A stretch of DNA of 64,000 nt. Source: a bacterium (GTDB taxonomy: Bacteria; Elusimicrobiota; Elusimicrobia; Elusimicrobiales; UBA9959). A program made the translations under genes and the position numbers. Positions 55,371 to 64,000 of the stretch are shown here, one piece after another (the stretch's first letter is position 1; every line of letters starts with the position of its first letter). Location of the stretch: the NCBI GenBank assembly GCA_021789695.1, contig JAJYJH010000004.1, forward strand, positions 1-64,000, in the 5' to 3' direction. The notes under the pieces are model-generated. The model had not been told where the DNA came from and did not search any database. It saw nothing but the letters and a program-made list of their open reading frames with translations.

Positions 55371-56576
55371 ATGGAAAAGGTGTACTATTTCGACAATAAC
55401 GCTACCAGCAGGGTGGCTCCGGAGGTCGCCAGGGAGATGGAGCCGTTTTGGGGCGAGCTCTACGGCAACCCCTCCAGCATGCATTTCTTCGGCGGCGGCA
55501 ACCAGAAGTATCTGGACCTCGGCCGCGAGCGCGTAGCGAAGCTCCTCGGCTGCGAGCCCTCCGAGGTCATCTTTACCAGCTGCGGCACCGAGTCCGATTC
55601 CACTGCCCTCTGGAGCGCCGTCCGCGCCTTCCCGGAGAAAAAACACCTCATCACCACCGCCGTGGAGCACCCCGCCGTGCTCAACGTCTGCAAGTATCTG
55701 GAAACACAGGGCTACCGAGTCACCTACCTGCCGGTGGACAAGACCGGCCAGATAAACCTAGAGGACCTCAAGGTCGCCCTTACCCCGGAGACCGCCATAG
55801 TCTCCATCATGTGGGCCAACAACGAGACCGGCGTCGTCTACCCCGTGGAGGAAGCCGCCCGCATCACGCACGCCAAGGGCGCGCTGTTCCACACCGACGC
55901 CGTCCAAGCCGCCGGCAAGGCGGCCATCGGCCTCAAGGACACCAAGATAGATATGCTCTCCATCTCCGGCCACAAACTGCACGCGCCCAAGGGCATAGGC
56001 GTGCTGTACGTCAAGAAGGGCGCGCGCTTCTCGCCGTTCATGATGGGAGGCCACCAGGAGCACGGCCGCCGCGCCGGCACCGAGAACGTGCCGTACATCG
56101 CCGGCCTCGGCAAGGCCGCGGAGCTCGCGCAGGCCAACATCGAGAAGGAGAACACCTACGTTAAAGGCCTGCGCGACCGCCTGGAGGAAGGCCTGCTCAA
56201 GATCCCCAACACCCGCGTCAACGGCGGCGGCGCCGCCCGCCTGCCCAACACCACCAACATCAGCTTCGAGTACGTGGAGGGTGAGTCCATCCTGCTGATG
56301 CTGAGCGAAAAAGGCATCTGCGCCAGCTCGGGATCGGCCTGCACGTCCGGCTCGCTCGAGCCTTCCCACGTGCTTATGGCCATGGAGGTCCCGCAGACCT
56401 ATGCCCACGGCTCCGTGCGCTTTTCCTTGAGCGTTTACAACACGGCCGAGGAAGTGGACTACATCATCCGCGAGCTCCCCCCCATTATTGAGCGCCTGCG
56501 CGCCATCTCCCCGTTCGCCGACGGCAAGCCTTTGTTCGGCATGGACGCCTGCGAGCCTCACACCCACAAACACTGA
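55371..56576 (+). CDS. nifS: Cysteine desulfurase NifS
   Basis: PLP enzyme that takes sulfur from cysteine for Fe-S assembly. 401 residues from ATG 55371; a 12-residue longer reading starts in the intergenic hairpin region. It begins YYFDNNATSRVAPEV. IWANNETGVVYPVEEAA-like sequence (MWANNETGVVYPVEEAA) and HTDAVQAAGK surround the cofactor site. The PLP Lys is in SISGHKLHAPKGIGVLYVKK, and the sulfur-relay Cys in CASSGSACTSGSLEPSHVL. A His-rich end (CEPHTHKH) is unusual but short. It acts with NifU. Confidence 0.95.
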   Translation: MEKVYYFDNNATSRVAPEVAREMEPFWGELYGNPSSMHFFGGGNQKYLDLGRERVAKLLGCEPSEVIFTSCGTESDSTALWSAVRAFPEKKHLITTAVEHPAVLNVCKYLETQGYRVTYLPVDKTGQINLEDLKVALTPETAIVSIMWANNETGVVYPVEEAARITHAKGALFHTDAVQAAGKAAIGLKDTKIDMLSISGHKLHAPKGIGVLYVKKGARFSPFMMGGHQEHGRRAGTENVPYIAGLGKAAELAQANIEKENTYVKGLRDRLEEGLLKIPNTRVNGGGAARLPNTTNISFEYVEGESILLMLSEKGICASSGSACTSGSLEPSHVLMAMEVPQTYAHGSVRFSLSVYNTAEEVDYIIRELPPIIERLRAISPFADGKPLFGMDACEPHTHKH

Positions 56577-56593
56577 GTTCGCATCGCTCCAGG

Positions 56594-56626
56594 AATGGGC
56601 CCGGCCTTAAGGACCGGGCCCATTTT
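56594..56626 (+). terminator. Terminator after nifS
   Basis: aatgggcccgg pairs with ccgggcccatt around a nine-base loop, followed by TT. Confidence 0.85.
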
Positions 56627-56957
56627 CATTTGAAACAAGAACTGGTCTAGACACCACCCCTCGGCCACTTTAGTCGCAAGCTTCAGGCCAGAAGAAGTGC
56701 CCAAAAAGGTCTGAACCGCAAACGGATACGGCCCGCAAAGTTTCGTTCCGTACAGAGGCTCACGATCCCATGCCGCTGAAGGTGGGGTCGTCTCCCGGCG
56801 ACGTGCGCCTGGAGTGGCCGAACGTCCCGGACAGCTGAGCGGTGCATGCCGAAAGCGCTTCCGGGAACATCAGGCTGGCCTTCACCGCCGGCGTCAGGCT
56901 GCTTGCCAAGATGAGCGCGCCGCCGGGTGGAACGGTTCAGCCCGCCCGGAAAAAAGA
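56627..56957. other. Intergenic stretch without a supported gene
   Basis: About 330 bases between the nifS terminator and the M13 peptidase promoter. A short plus-strand piece (56770-56838) reads PLKVGSSPGDVRLEWPNVPD then stops, somewhat like a secreted beta-sandwich repeat, and the next piece reads AVHAESASGNIRLAFTAG. It may be a relic of a lost secreted protein, but it is too short to call. Confidence 0.4.
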
Positions 56958-56963
56958 TATACT
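56958..56963 (+). promoter_or_regulatory. -10 element placed for a leaderless transcript
   Basis: TATACT ends eight bases before the ATG at 56972, with no ribosome-binding site and no good -35. Confidence 0.45.
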
Positions 56964-56971
56964 CTGAGACC

Positions 56972-58990
56972 ATGAAAACCCTTTACACGCTCCTTTTGCT
57001 TTCACTGGTTCGGCCCTCTTTCGCCGCGGAGCCTGTGGCTCCAGCGGTCTCTTCCGGGACCGCGGCCGCGGAGAGGTCAGCGGACCCGTGCGCGGACTTC
57101 TACCAGTACGCCTGTGGCGCCTGGCTGGCCGCCAATCCTGTGCCGCCGGACCAGTCGCAGTGGGGCCGGTTCAGCGAGCTGGCCGAGCGCAACCGCGCCG
57201 TCCTGAGGGGTATTCTTGAAAAGGCTTCGGACACCTCCGTGGCGCGCTCCCCGGACGATGTGAAGCTGGGGGATTACTACTCCTCCTGCATGGACGAGAA
57301 AGCCGTGGACGCGCTGGGGGCGGAGCCGATAAAGGGGTACCTCGACGGGATAGCCGCCGTGAAGACGCCGGCGGACCTTGCCGGAGAGATAGCGAAGCTT
57401 TATTCCGCCGGCATCCCGGCCTTCTTCTATTTCGGCTCCGAGCAGGACTATAAGGACGCGGGCAGCATGATAGCCGCGATAGGCCAGGGCGGCCTTGGCC
57501 TGCCGGACAAGGACTATTACCTGCGCAAGGATGCGGATTCAACTAAGCTCCGCGGCAAGTACGAGGAGCACGTCCGCAGGATGTTCGCGCTGGCCGGCTA
57601 CGGCGAAGCCGCCTCTTCCGCGGCGGCGGCCGCCGTGCTGCGCGTGGAGACCGCGCTGGCGGAGGCCTCGATGGACAGGGTGACCCGCCGGAACCCGGAA
57701 AAAACCTATCACAAGATGACCCCGGCCGAGCTCAAGGCGCTGGCCCCGGAGATGGACTGGCGCGGCTTCTTCGCCGCGGTGAAGGCTCCCGAAATCAGGT
57801 ACATCAACGTGGAATCTCCGGACTTCCTGAAGAAGGCCGCGGCCATGCTGCGGGGAACGCCGCTGGCCGACTGGAAGACCTACCTGAGCTGGCGGGTGCT
57901 CAACGGCGCCGCCTCCCTGCTCTCCCAGCCTTTTGTGGACGAGGACTTCGCCTTCTACGGCAGGACGCTAAGCGGGGCCAGGGAGCTGCGCCCGCGCTGG
58001 AAGCGCTGCGTGGACTACGCCAACGGCGGCCTCGGCTTCCTGCTGGGCAAGCGCTACGTGGCGGAGAAGTTCAGCCCCGCCGGCAAGGCCGCGGCCAGGG
58101 AGATGATAGCCGGCATAGAGAAGGCCCTGGCCGGAGACATAGACAGCCGGGACTGGATGTCGCCCGCCACGCGCGAGCTGGCCGAAAAGAAGCTGTCGGA
58201 GGTGGAGAACAAAATAGGCTACCCGGACAAATGGCGCGACTATTCCGCGCTCAAGGTTAAGCCGGGCGACTGGTTCGGCGACCACCGGCGCGCCGCGCTG
58301 TTCGAGATGCGCCGCGACCTCAATAAAATCGGCAAACCGGTGGACAGGAGCGAGTGGGACATGACCCCGCCCACCGTGAACGCCTATTACGATCCGTCGA
58401 TGAACACGATCAACTTCCCGGCCGGCATACTGCAGCCGCCGTTCTACCGGGCCGGGGGTGACCCGGCCATGAACTACGGCGCGATAGGGGCCGTGATGGG
58501 CCACGAATTGACGCACGGCTTCGACGACCAGGGGCGCAAGTTCGACGGGAAGGGCAACATGACCGACTGGTGGACCAAGTCCGACGCCGAGGCCTTCGAC
58601 AGGCGCAGCGAGTGCTTCGTGAATGAGTATTCCAGTTTCACTGTGGCCGGTGGTCTGCACGTCAACGGCAAGCTGACGCTGGGGGAAGACACCGCCGATA
58701 ACGGCGGCCTGCGTCTGGCGCTGATGGCGCTGGAGAACGGCTCCTTCCTGAAGGCCGGCGGCCTGCGGGACGGGCTTACTCCGGAGCAGCGCGCGTTCCT
58801 GGGCTGGGCCGGGGTCTGGTGCACCAACTACACCGAAGCCTATATAAAGCTGCTGGTCCTGACGGACCCGCACCCGCCCGCCGAAGACCGCGTCAACGGC
58901 GTGCTGATTAATATGCCGGAGTTCACCAGGGCCTACGGCTGCAAAGCCGGCAGTCCGATGACCACGGCGCACCCCTGCCGCGTCTGGTAG
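56972..58990 (+). CDS. Secreted M13-family zinc endopeptidase (neprilysin/PepO-like)
   Basis: 672 residues from ATG 56972 (MKTLYTLLLLSLVRPSFAAE, a signal peptide); an upstream start adds residues before the signal and is unlikely. The N-terminal M13 domain has DPCADFYQYACGAWLAANPV. The catalytic domain has NAYYDPSMNTINFPAGILQP (substrate-binding NAYY), zinc motif HExxH in GAVMGHELTHGFDDQGRKFD, and GEDTADNGGLRLA with the third ligand Glu. It ends GSPMTTAHPCRVW, the CxxW terminus typical of the family. It probably degrades peptides outside the cytoplasm. Confidence 0.95.
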   Translation: MKTLYTLLLLSLVRPSFAAEPVAPAVSSGTAAAERSADPCADFYQYACGAWLAANPVPPDQSQWGRFSELAERNRAVLRGILEKASDTSVARSPDDVKLGDYYSSCMDEKAVDALGAEPIKGYLDGIAAVKTPADLAGEIAKLYSAGIPAFFYFGSEQDYKDAGSMIAAIGQGGLGLPDKDYYLRKDADSTKLRGKYEEHVRRMFALAGYGEAASSAAAAAVLRVETALAEASMDRVTRRNPEKTYHKMTPAELKALAPEMDWRGFFAAVKAPEIRYINVESPDFLKKAAAMLRGTPLADWKTYLSWRVLNGAASLLSQPFVDEDFAFYGRTLSGARELRPRWKRCVDYANGGLGFLLGKRYVAEKFSPAGKAAAREMIAGIEKALAGDIDSRDWMSPATRELAEKKLSEVENKIGYPDKWRDYSALKVKPGDWFGDHRRAALFEMRRDLNKIGKPVDRSEWDMTPPTVNAYYDPSMNTINFPAGILQPPFYRAGGDPAMNYGAIGAVMGHELTHGFDDQGRKFDGKGNMTDWWTKSDAEAFDRRSECFVNEYSSFTVAGGLHVNGKLTLGEDTADNGGLRLALMALENGSFLKAGGLRDGLTPEQRAFLGWAGVWCTNYTEAYIKLLVLTDPHPPAEDRVNGVLINMPEFTRAYGCKAGSPMTTAHPCRVW

Positions 58991-59005
58991 TTCGGATCGC
59001 GGGCT

Positions 59006-59045
59006 AAAAAAAGAAGGAGCGGGCCCGGGCCCGCTCCTTCTTTTT
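59006..59045. terminator. Convergent terminator between the M13 peptidase and the 59059 gene
   Basis: An almost perfect palindrome centred on gggcccgggccc, with A-run and T-run ends on both strands, so it can stop transcription from both sides. Confidence 0.9.
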
Positions 59046-59058
59046 GTTCCCGGCCTGG

Positions 59059-61116
59059 TTAATCCTTCTTCAGCACTATCCAGTCCTCGGACAGCTGGGC
59101 CAGAGCTTCCTTGAAGGCCTTGTACTGCGGATAATCCGCGGGCGGTATCCAGGTGTTGTCGAAGCGGAGCGTCTCCCTGAAGACCAGCATCCCGCTCTCG
59201 TCCCTGAAAGAGGCCTTGTAGGTCTCTCCGTCCGCACTCAGGTCTAGGTCCTTGGGCGCGTAGTACAGGCGGTAGCCCTTGGGCAGCTTTATCTTTATTT
59301 CGCTGGAATTGAGGCTGCGGGAGTACCAGAACATAGGTAGCTCGCGCGCTGTTTCCGCCACGTTGTAGGCGGAATAATCCAAGCCCGGCACTTTAAGTAT
59401 CATGTACCTGCCGGCTTTCATCGCGTAGCCGGGGATCTCCATCGAGAGCCTGAAGTCTATGTTCCTGGAGAGATCGTTCAGGTTGTCCATCGTATAGCCG
59501 GTGAGCCGGGCGTTGGGGTGGACGGAGTGGGCCAGCTTCTGCATGGCCTTGTCCAGATCTTCCTTCTTGTAGTCCTTGTAGCCGCGCAGGCCGGCCTGGA
59601 AGTCGCCGCTAAGTTTCTCGGTATAGGAGCCGGCCAGCTTCCCGTCATCGGACAGCACGTAGGAGGCGTCCGTGATGTCGGCCTCCTGCTCGGGGGAGTG
59701 GTCGGCGTTGGTGAAGAGCGCGGGGCCGTCCCCCAGAACCCGGAAGGCGGGCACGCCCTGGAGTTCGGGCGACAGTTCCGTGTAGCGGCGCCTGTCGGAA
59801 AGCGGCGCCAGCGTCAATTCCTTGCCATCGGCTTTCAGCAGGCATTCCGCGTAGTCGAACTGGCGGATGTTCACCAGCTTGTCTGAGAAAGGAGAGTCCT
59901 TGCTGTGCACGTAGGCGAACCCGGGGTTCAGTCCGGCGGCCTTCAGCATGGCGTACAGCAGGAACGGCTTGTCCAGCGCGTTGCCCGCCTTGCTGTCAAA
60001 GATCTCGCCTGCCGGCCGCGGCAGGTAGGAGTAGTCGTCCATGCCTACAGGCTGGTACTTTATCGCCGTAGCCGTCCAGTCGTAGAGCGCTTCCGCCTTC
60101 TGCGTATCAGTGGTTTTTCCGGCGATCAGCTCTTCCGCTTTGGCCTTCATGGCCGGGGTGACGGCCGCTTTCGCCTCAAGCAGCGGCGCCAGCCGGGGGC
60201 GCAGGCCGTCCCATGAGCCGTTGTCCAGCGATAGCAGCACCTGCGGCGAGTAGCGCAGGAAAGGTGGGGAGTTGGGCTCCTTGTGATAGGAGGGGAGGTC
60301 GGAAACCTGCCAGACGTAGGTCGTCGTCCCGGCCTTCTCGGTCCGCGACAGCTCGGTGCCCTTCGGCAGGTCAAACTCGTAGTAGTCCAGCTTGAGCGGC
60401 GCAGGCACGGTCACGACCAGCTTGAACGTTTTGACGGGCTCGTAGCTGCGCAGCGCGTAGTCGGCGAAGAACGGGTAGGTGGAGGCGTACACCGTGTCGG
60501 TGCGGGAGCCGTAGCCCAGAACGGTCCCTGTTTGCACGTTGGGGATGGCGTATTTCAGCAGTTTCAGCCTGTCGTAGGAGGGATATTCAGTGTTTGGCGA
60601 GCCCTCCATGACGGAAATGTCGTTGAGATAGGTCACGGTGGAATCCGTTATGGAATAGGCGTAGTCTATCCGCGTCCTCTGCAGGCCTGGCAGGTAGGTG
60701 TGCTGCAGGTACGCCGACGGGCTTTTGCCGCGTTCGCGCAGTACGTAGCGCAGGCCGCTGTGCGCCGTATCCCAACTCCTGTCCGGCGCGAGCGTTATGT
60801 CGTTGGACTCCAGCCAGTTGACGAAGCCGTCGTTGGGGTAGGCGGCGGGCGAGGGCGGGGCGGCCAGCAATCCGGCCACGGCGGGGTCCTTCATCGGGGC
60901 CTCCGCTCCGGCCGAGTATTTCCTGACGAATTGCAGCTTCATTACGTCGGCACGCGGGTGCGTCTGCGTTTTTCCGTCGACCACGATGCTGACCGCGCCG
61001 GCGTTCATCGAGACGATGTCTCCGGTTATCTCGTCGCCGTTGTTCATGAACAGGATGTCGGCGCGGGCCGCGGCGGAGCAAAAGAACAGCAGGGCTATGG
61101 CGCTTAGCGTTTTCAT
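59059..61116 (-). CDS. DUF3857/transglutaminase-like secreted protein, catalytic triad lost
   Basis: 685 residues with a signal peptide (MKTLSAIALLFFCSAAARAD). A small beta domain (LFMNNGDEITGDIVSMNAGA) precedes a DUF3857-type domain (about 95-300) and a transglutaminase-like domain (about 310-480). The catalytic Cys is replaced (SKAGNALDKPFLLYAMLKAA, where its paralogue has GCCIDKS), and the His and Asp positions read FDYAECLL and LTLAPLSD. It therefore looks like an inactive relative of the next gene upstream. A C-terminal domain (about 510-685) follows. The ribosome-binding site AGGGGGA is good. It follows the paralogue after one base. Confidence 0.82.
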   Translation of the reverse strand: MKTLSAIALLFFCSAAARADILFMNNGDEITGDIVSMNAGAVSIVVDGKTQTHPRADVMKLQFVRKYSAGAEAPMKDPAVAGLLAAPPSPAAYPNDGFVNWLESNDITLAPDRSWDTAHSGLRYVLRERGKSPSAYLQHTYLPGLQRTRIDYAYSITDSTVTYLNDISVMEGSPNTEYPSYDRLKLLKYAIPNVQTGTVLGYGSRTDTVYASTYPFFADYALRSYEPVKTFKLVVTVPAPLKLDYYEFDLPKGTELSRTEKAGTTTYVWQVSDLPSYHKEPNSPPFLRYSPQVLLSLDNGSWDGLRPRLAPLLEAKAAVTPAMKAKAEELIAGKTTDTQKAEALYDWTATAIKYQPVGMDDYSYLPRPAGEIFDSKAGNALDKPFLLYAMLKAAGLNPGFAYVHSKDSPFSDKLVNIRQFDYAECLLKADGKELTLAPLSDRRRYTELSPELQGVPAFRVLGDGPALFTNADHSPEQEADITDASYVLSDDGKLAGSYTEKLSGDFQAGLRGYKDYKKEDLDKAMQKLAHSVHPNARLTGYTMDNLNDLSRNIDFRLSMEIPGYAMKAGRYMILKVPGLDYSAYNVAETARELPMFWYSRSLNSSEIKIKLPKGYRLYYAPKDLDLSADGETYKASFRDESGMLVFRETLRFDNTWIPPADYPQYKAFKEALAQLSEDWIVLKKD

Positions 61117-61117
61117 G

Positions 61118-63241
61118 TTATTTCCCCCTGGCCGCGGAAGCGGAAAGATCTTTAAGGAAAAGCTGGCTCTTGCTGTAAGCGGCGGCTTTCTGCAAGAGCG
61201 CCTTGTAGGCGGCGTAAGCGGCTGGCGGAATCAGGCGCACGGGTCTTTCCCAGGACAGAGAGCAGGTCAGCTCTTTTTTAGAGACCCGCTGGCAGCCGGC
61301 GGAGAAAGAAACATATTTATTCTTAAGCGTTATCTTCGGCGGCAGAGAGACCAGTTCGTAATTGTCTGGCAGGGTTATCGTGTAGCGCCTGTACTGGCCC
61401 ATGGAGGCCATATGCTCTATGGGGTAGCGGCGCCTGTCCAGTGAAACCTCCCTTATGTAGTAGGGGTTTATCTCGAAGTCGGGGAGTTTGACTATCAGGA
61501 TGTCGCCGGCCCTTTGCGGCAGGTTTTGGACGGAATAGTTCAGTCCAACCGTGAACGGCTTATCTATCTCTTCCGCGTTGTTCACCTCGTAGGAGGCCAG
61601 CTCCGCGTCCGGATATTCCCCTTTCGCCATGCGCTGGAAGGTCTGTTTCTGCTCCTCTTTCTTGATGGAGCGGAAGTAGCCGCGGTATTCTCCCTCCTCG
61701 GACCCGGTGAAGCTCATCGTCTCCGCTATGTCGGCGGCGCCGTTGGAGGAGAGGTGCATCTTGAAATCGCTGTAGTCGCCGTTGTTTTTGGGCGCCGGTA
61801 CCGGGACGTAGTCTATCTTCTTTCCAAAGATGTTCAGCACGTGCACGCCGTAGTCGAAGCTGGCTATCTCCGGGTACCTGTAGTCGTAGTTTGTAGAATC
61901 CAGAAAGACCTTCTTGCCGCCTATCTCGGCCACGGTTATCGCGTGGTCGAAGTCTATCTGCGGTACATCGAAGTCGGTGGCCGCGAGGTTGTTGGTGTTG
62001 AGGATTATCGTGGATGCCTTTATGCCGGCCGCGTTCAGCATGGCCACCAGCAGCAGGGATTTGTCTATGCAGCAGCCGTAGCGGCGCTTCCAGGTGACGT
62101 TGGCGTCGTAGCCTCCCCAGCCCGAGGCGACGCCTACCTTGACGGCGATATAGCGGATGTCCTTCTGCACGTAATGATAAATCTTCGCCGCCTTTTCCTC
62201 GTCGGTTTTGGAACCCTTGATCAGGTTCAGGGTGAACTGTCTAAGTTCGGGCGAGGCTTTGGAGCGTTCCCTGTGCATGGCGCCCATCCAGTCGAAGATG
62301 CGGCCCCAATCCTTGAATATGGCCCCGCGCACGAAGGGCGCCACGTCCTCGTAGGCGGGCATCTTCGGTTCTCCGACTATCGGCGGAACGTCCGTAAGCG
62401 ACCAGGTGTAGGTCTTGTTCCCGGCGGAGGCGGAAAGGGCCGGCTTGGAGCTGCCGAGACCGGAGAAATTTTTGACCGAATAGTAGAATGTGGCGCCGGC
62501 CGGCAGCGTCACGGACATCCGGGAGAGAGCCTCCGGGCCCTGGTAGTCCTGAAAACCCCACTGCGGGAAGAAGAAGTCCTTGCGGAAGGGATTGTAAGTA
62601 TCTATAGAATACTCATAATCCACTATGGACCCAATCTGGACGTTGGGCAGTTCGTACTGCGTGCAGATATCCCCGCTGGTGAAGAAGTCTCCTCCTTCTT
62701 CCTGAGGCTTGGAGGTCTTTATCTGCGACGGGGCCAGAGTGTAGATGCTGCCGTCGGGGTTGTAGACGTTTGCCTTGGTTATCTTCACCCTGTCGCGGCC
62801 GTCCTCCACACAGGCGACGATCTGTCCCCAGTCCTGCTTCAGCGAATCCTTCAGTATCTGTTTCACCTCGTGCTCGCGCAGGAGCTGGGTGCCGTCCTGG
62901 TTCAGGGTGTAGTCTCCGGAATCCAGCAGGGTGATGCCGTTGACGCCGGGGAATTTTTGGGCCAGCGCCGCGGCTTGGGCAAAATACTTCTTGGCGGCTG
63001 CGCGGTCCTCGGGGGAGGCGGCCGAGGCCTTGGCCGCGGGCGCGGCGGAGGCTTCGGCCCTGAGCTGTATCTCGGATACCTCCGAACGCGGCAGTACCTT
63101 GCCGTCCTCCAGTTTCACTTCGGACGTGTCGAACGAGGCGACCTGGGTGTCGACCTCTGTTCCGGAGCGCAGCGTGAGCTGTGCCGCGGTGACCGGGCCG
63201 CAGGTCAGGGCCAGCGTGAAAAATAACAGAACGGTTCTCAT
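61118..63241 (-). CDS. DUF3857 and transglutaminase-like domain secreted protein
   Basis: 707 residues from ATG 63241, preceded by GGGAGG; a four-residue longer start exists. A signal peptide (MRTVLLFFTLALTCGPVTAA) leads to a small beta domain (LTLRSGTEVDTQVASFDTSE), DUF3857 (about 95-290) and a transglutaminase-like core (about 310-470). The triad is intact: Cys in RYGCCIDKSLLLVAMLNAAG, His in DFDHAITVAEIGG, Asp in KVFLDSTNYDYRYP. A DUF2569-like or beta C-terminal region follows. It is the first of two tandem paralogues, presumably secreted or periplasmic. The substrate is unknown. Confidence 0.86.
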   Translation of the reverse strand: MRTVLLFFTLALTCGPVTAAQLTLRSGTEVDTQVASFDTSEVKLEDGKVLPRSEVSEIQLRAEASAAPAAKASAASPEDRAAAKKYFAQAAALAQKFPGVNGITLLDSGDYTLNQDGTQLLREHEVKQILKDSLKQDWGQIVACVEDGRDRVKITKANVYNPDGSIYTLAPSQIKTSKPQEEGGDFFTSGDICTQYELPNVQIGSIVDYEYSIDTYNPFRKDFFFPQWGFQDYQGPEALSRMSVTLPAGATFYYSVKNFSGLGSSKPALSASAGNKTYTWSLTDVPPIVGEPKMPAYEDVAPFVRGAIFKDWGRIFDWMGAMHRERSKASPELRQFTLNLIKGSKTDEEKAAKIYHYVQKDIRYIAVKVGVASGWGGYDANVTWKRRYGCCIDKSLLLVAMLNAAGIKASTIILNTNNLAATDFDVPQIDFDHAITVAEIGGKKVFLDSTNYDYRYPEIASFDYGVHVLNIFGKKIDYVPVPAPKNNGDYSDFKMHLSSNGAADIAETMSFTGSEEGEYRGYFRSIKKEEQKQTFQRMAKGEYPDAELASYEVNNAEEIDKPFTVGLNYSVQNLPQRAGDILIVKLPDFEINPYYIREVSLDRRRYPIEHMASMGQYRRYTITLPDNYELVSLPPKITLKNKYVSFSAGCQRVSKKELTCSLSWERPVRLIPPAAYAAYKALLQKAAAYSKSQLFLKDLSASAARGK

Positions 63242-63365
63242 CTTGCCTCCCAAGAAACTTGGCGGCCATAGGTCGCCGTGTCGTTAAATGATAGTAAATT
63301 TGTGTTCCGGCCTCTATTTCAATCCAGCGGAAATAATGCTAAAATACATATTCTTTAAAATTTAC

Positions 63366-63439
63366 GGGCCCATAGCTCAGTTGGTTAGAGCAAGCGACTC
63401 ATAATCGCTGGGTCGTAGGTTCAAGTCCTACTGGGCCCA
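63366..63439 (+). tRNA. tRNA with CAU anticodon, probably tRNA-Ile2 (lysidine type)
   Basis: A full cloverleaf: acceptor GGGCCCA with TGGGCCC and discriminator A, D-arm GCTCAGTTGGTTAGAGC, anticodon stem AGCGA/TCGCT with loop CTCATAA, T-arm GTAGGTTCAAGTCCTAC. CCA is not encoded. The CAU anticodon could be elongator Met or Ile2. The C4-G69 and C5-G68 pairs and the GCGACTCATAATCGC anticodon arm resemble E. coli tRNA-Ile2, so Ile2 is favoured. A TAAAAT box lies at 63340. Confidence 0.9.
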
Positions 63440-63450
63440 GACTTTAAAAT

Positions 63451-63485
63451 AAAAAAGCCGTCCGGAGTTGCCGGGCGGCTTTTTT
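63451..63485. terminator. Convergent terminator between the tRNA and the 63500 gene
   Basis: aaaaaagccgtccgg pairs with ccgggcggctttttt around agttg (one G-T pair), with A and T runs on both sides. Confidence 0.88.
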
Positions 63486-63499
63486 GCTCTGCCGGAGCT

Positions 63500-64000
63500 T
63501 TATTTAAGTTTAACGGCCCTGTAGTCGGAGTAGGAGTACTGCGCGGGGGCCGGACCGGTTCCATAGACGCGCAGGAGCGCCAGCTGGTTGCCCTTGAATA
63601 CGAACTCCCGCGAGAGCGTGCCGTCTTTTTCGAACGCCTTAACCGTGCCGTCAGGCACTTTGCCTTCCTTGCGCAGCAGGTTGAACCCCTCATCCAGCGT
63701 CAGCCTGGCGATCAGCTTGTCGTTGAGCCTGAAAGTGAAGAGTTCTCCGCGGGCCAACCGCCTGCTCTGGACCGTCACCAGAGTAGCCGGCTGCGGCGGC
63801 GCGAGGGCTTCCCGCTTCCGGCCTTCCGGCGGAGCGGCAGGGGACGCGGGCTGGACCGCTGCCGGCTGGCCGGCGGAATAATAAGTGCGGGAGGCAACGG
63901 AGCCGTCCGGACCGTATTCTGTTTTCCAGCCGTCCAGTTTGTCGGCTTTGTAGTAGGCCTCCATCAGCAGTCTGCCGTTCTCTGTGTAATATTTGAACGG
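63500..64000 (-). CDS. MORN/YwqK-like repeat protein, N-terminus outside window
   Basis: The frame is open to the window edge, giving at least 166 residues. The first visible part has toxin-antitoxin YwqK/MORN-like repeats (FKYYTENGRLLMEAYYKADK, then GWKTEYGPDGSVASRTYY). A Pro/Ala-rich linker follows (about 45-65), then a beta-rich region with TFRLNDKLIARLTLDEGF and REFVFKGNQLALLRVYG, where similar units recur. No catalytic residues are seen. The role is unknown. It faces the tRNA and ends at a shared terminator. Confidence 0.6.
   Translation of the reverse strand, partial: PFKYYTENGRLLMEAYYKADKLDGWKTEYGPDGSVASRTYYSAGQPAAVQPASPAAPPEGRKREALAPPQPATLVTVQSRRLARGELFTFRLNDKLIARLTLDEGFNLLRKEGKVPDGTVKAFEKDGTLSREFVFKGNQLALLRVYGTGPAPAQYSYSDYRAVKLK

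Noticed and set aside
56683-56973. Minus-strand open frame of 96 residues upstream of the M13 peptidase
   Set aside because: It runs through the promoter and has no recognisable features or ribosome-binding site.

Overview
The window is a gene-dense, GC-rich bacterial chromosome segment that includes the replication-initiation locus (dnaA, dnaN, a DUF721/DciA-like gene, gyrB, gyrA). It encodes signal-peptide proteins, a PilT ATPase, a GspF/PilC-like platform protein and complete menaquinone and complex I gene sets, so it probably comes from a Gram-negative respiring or anaerobic bacterium. The gene content fits a lineage such as Elusimicrobiota, but that is inference; no rRNA is present to test it. 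There is no CRISPR array, prophage or intact insertion sequence.

Layout. 1-9163: a tightly packed complex I operon, nuoB(partial)-C-D-H-I-J-K-L-M-N, without nuoE, F or G. 9278-15336 (minus): nadD-yqeK fusion, LytR_C protein, pilT, a cyclic-nucleotide-binding-domain protein, rsfS and argS. 15411-18999 (plus): a DUF2064-like protein and a TldE/TldD pair. 19021-27293: origin-type region, dnaA, dnaN, DciA-like gene, gyrB, gyrA. 27308-33631: MarC-family protein, a secreted phage-lambda-type lysozyme domain, a promoter-driven structured RNA candidate (29072-29396), a secreted protein, a P-loop kinase, an SDR, a PfkB kinase and a secreted papain-like protease. 33871-41140 (minus): a complete futalosine menaquinone operon, mqnL-mqnP-ubiX-mqnE-mqnA-mqnC-mqnD-mqnB. 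41273-49647: GspF-like protein, NRAMP and MFS transporters, a small secreted protein, EttA, a decayed IS91-type transposase remnant, proS and an ACT protein. 49747-54371: a four-gene unit with a membrane protein whose C-terminal tail is eight ACHx tetrapeptides, followed by a radical SAM/SPASM enzyme with an N-terminal PqqD-like domain. 54456-56576: nifU-nifS. 56972-64000: M13 peptidase, two DUF3857/transglutaminase-like secreted proteins, a CAU-anticodon tRNA and a partial MORN/YwqK-like protein.

How it fits together. The nuo and mqn operons supply a proton-pumping quinone reductase and its quinone. The nifU-nifS pair can build Fe-S clusters for complex I, MqnC, MqnE and the radical SAM protein. 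The most novel-looking system is the Cys-His repeat-tailed membrane protein with its presumed radical SAM maturase (50305-53334). Other points of interest are the orphan structured RNA, a DciA-like gene without a normal start codon, a dnaA start codon inside a DnaA box, and short inverted repeats whose outer TAG serves as the stop codon of the neighbouring genes.
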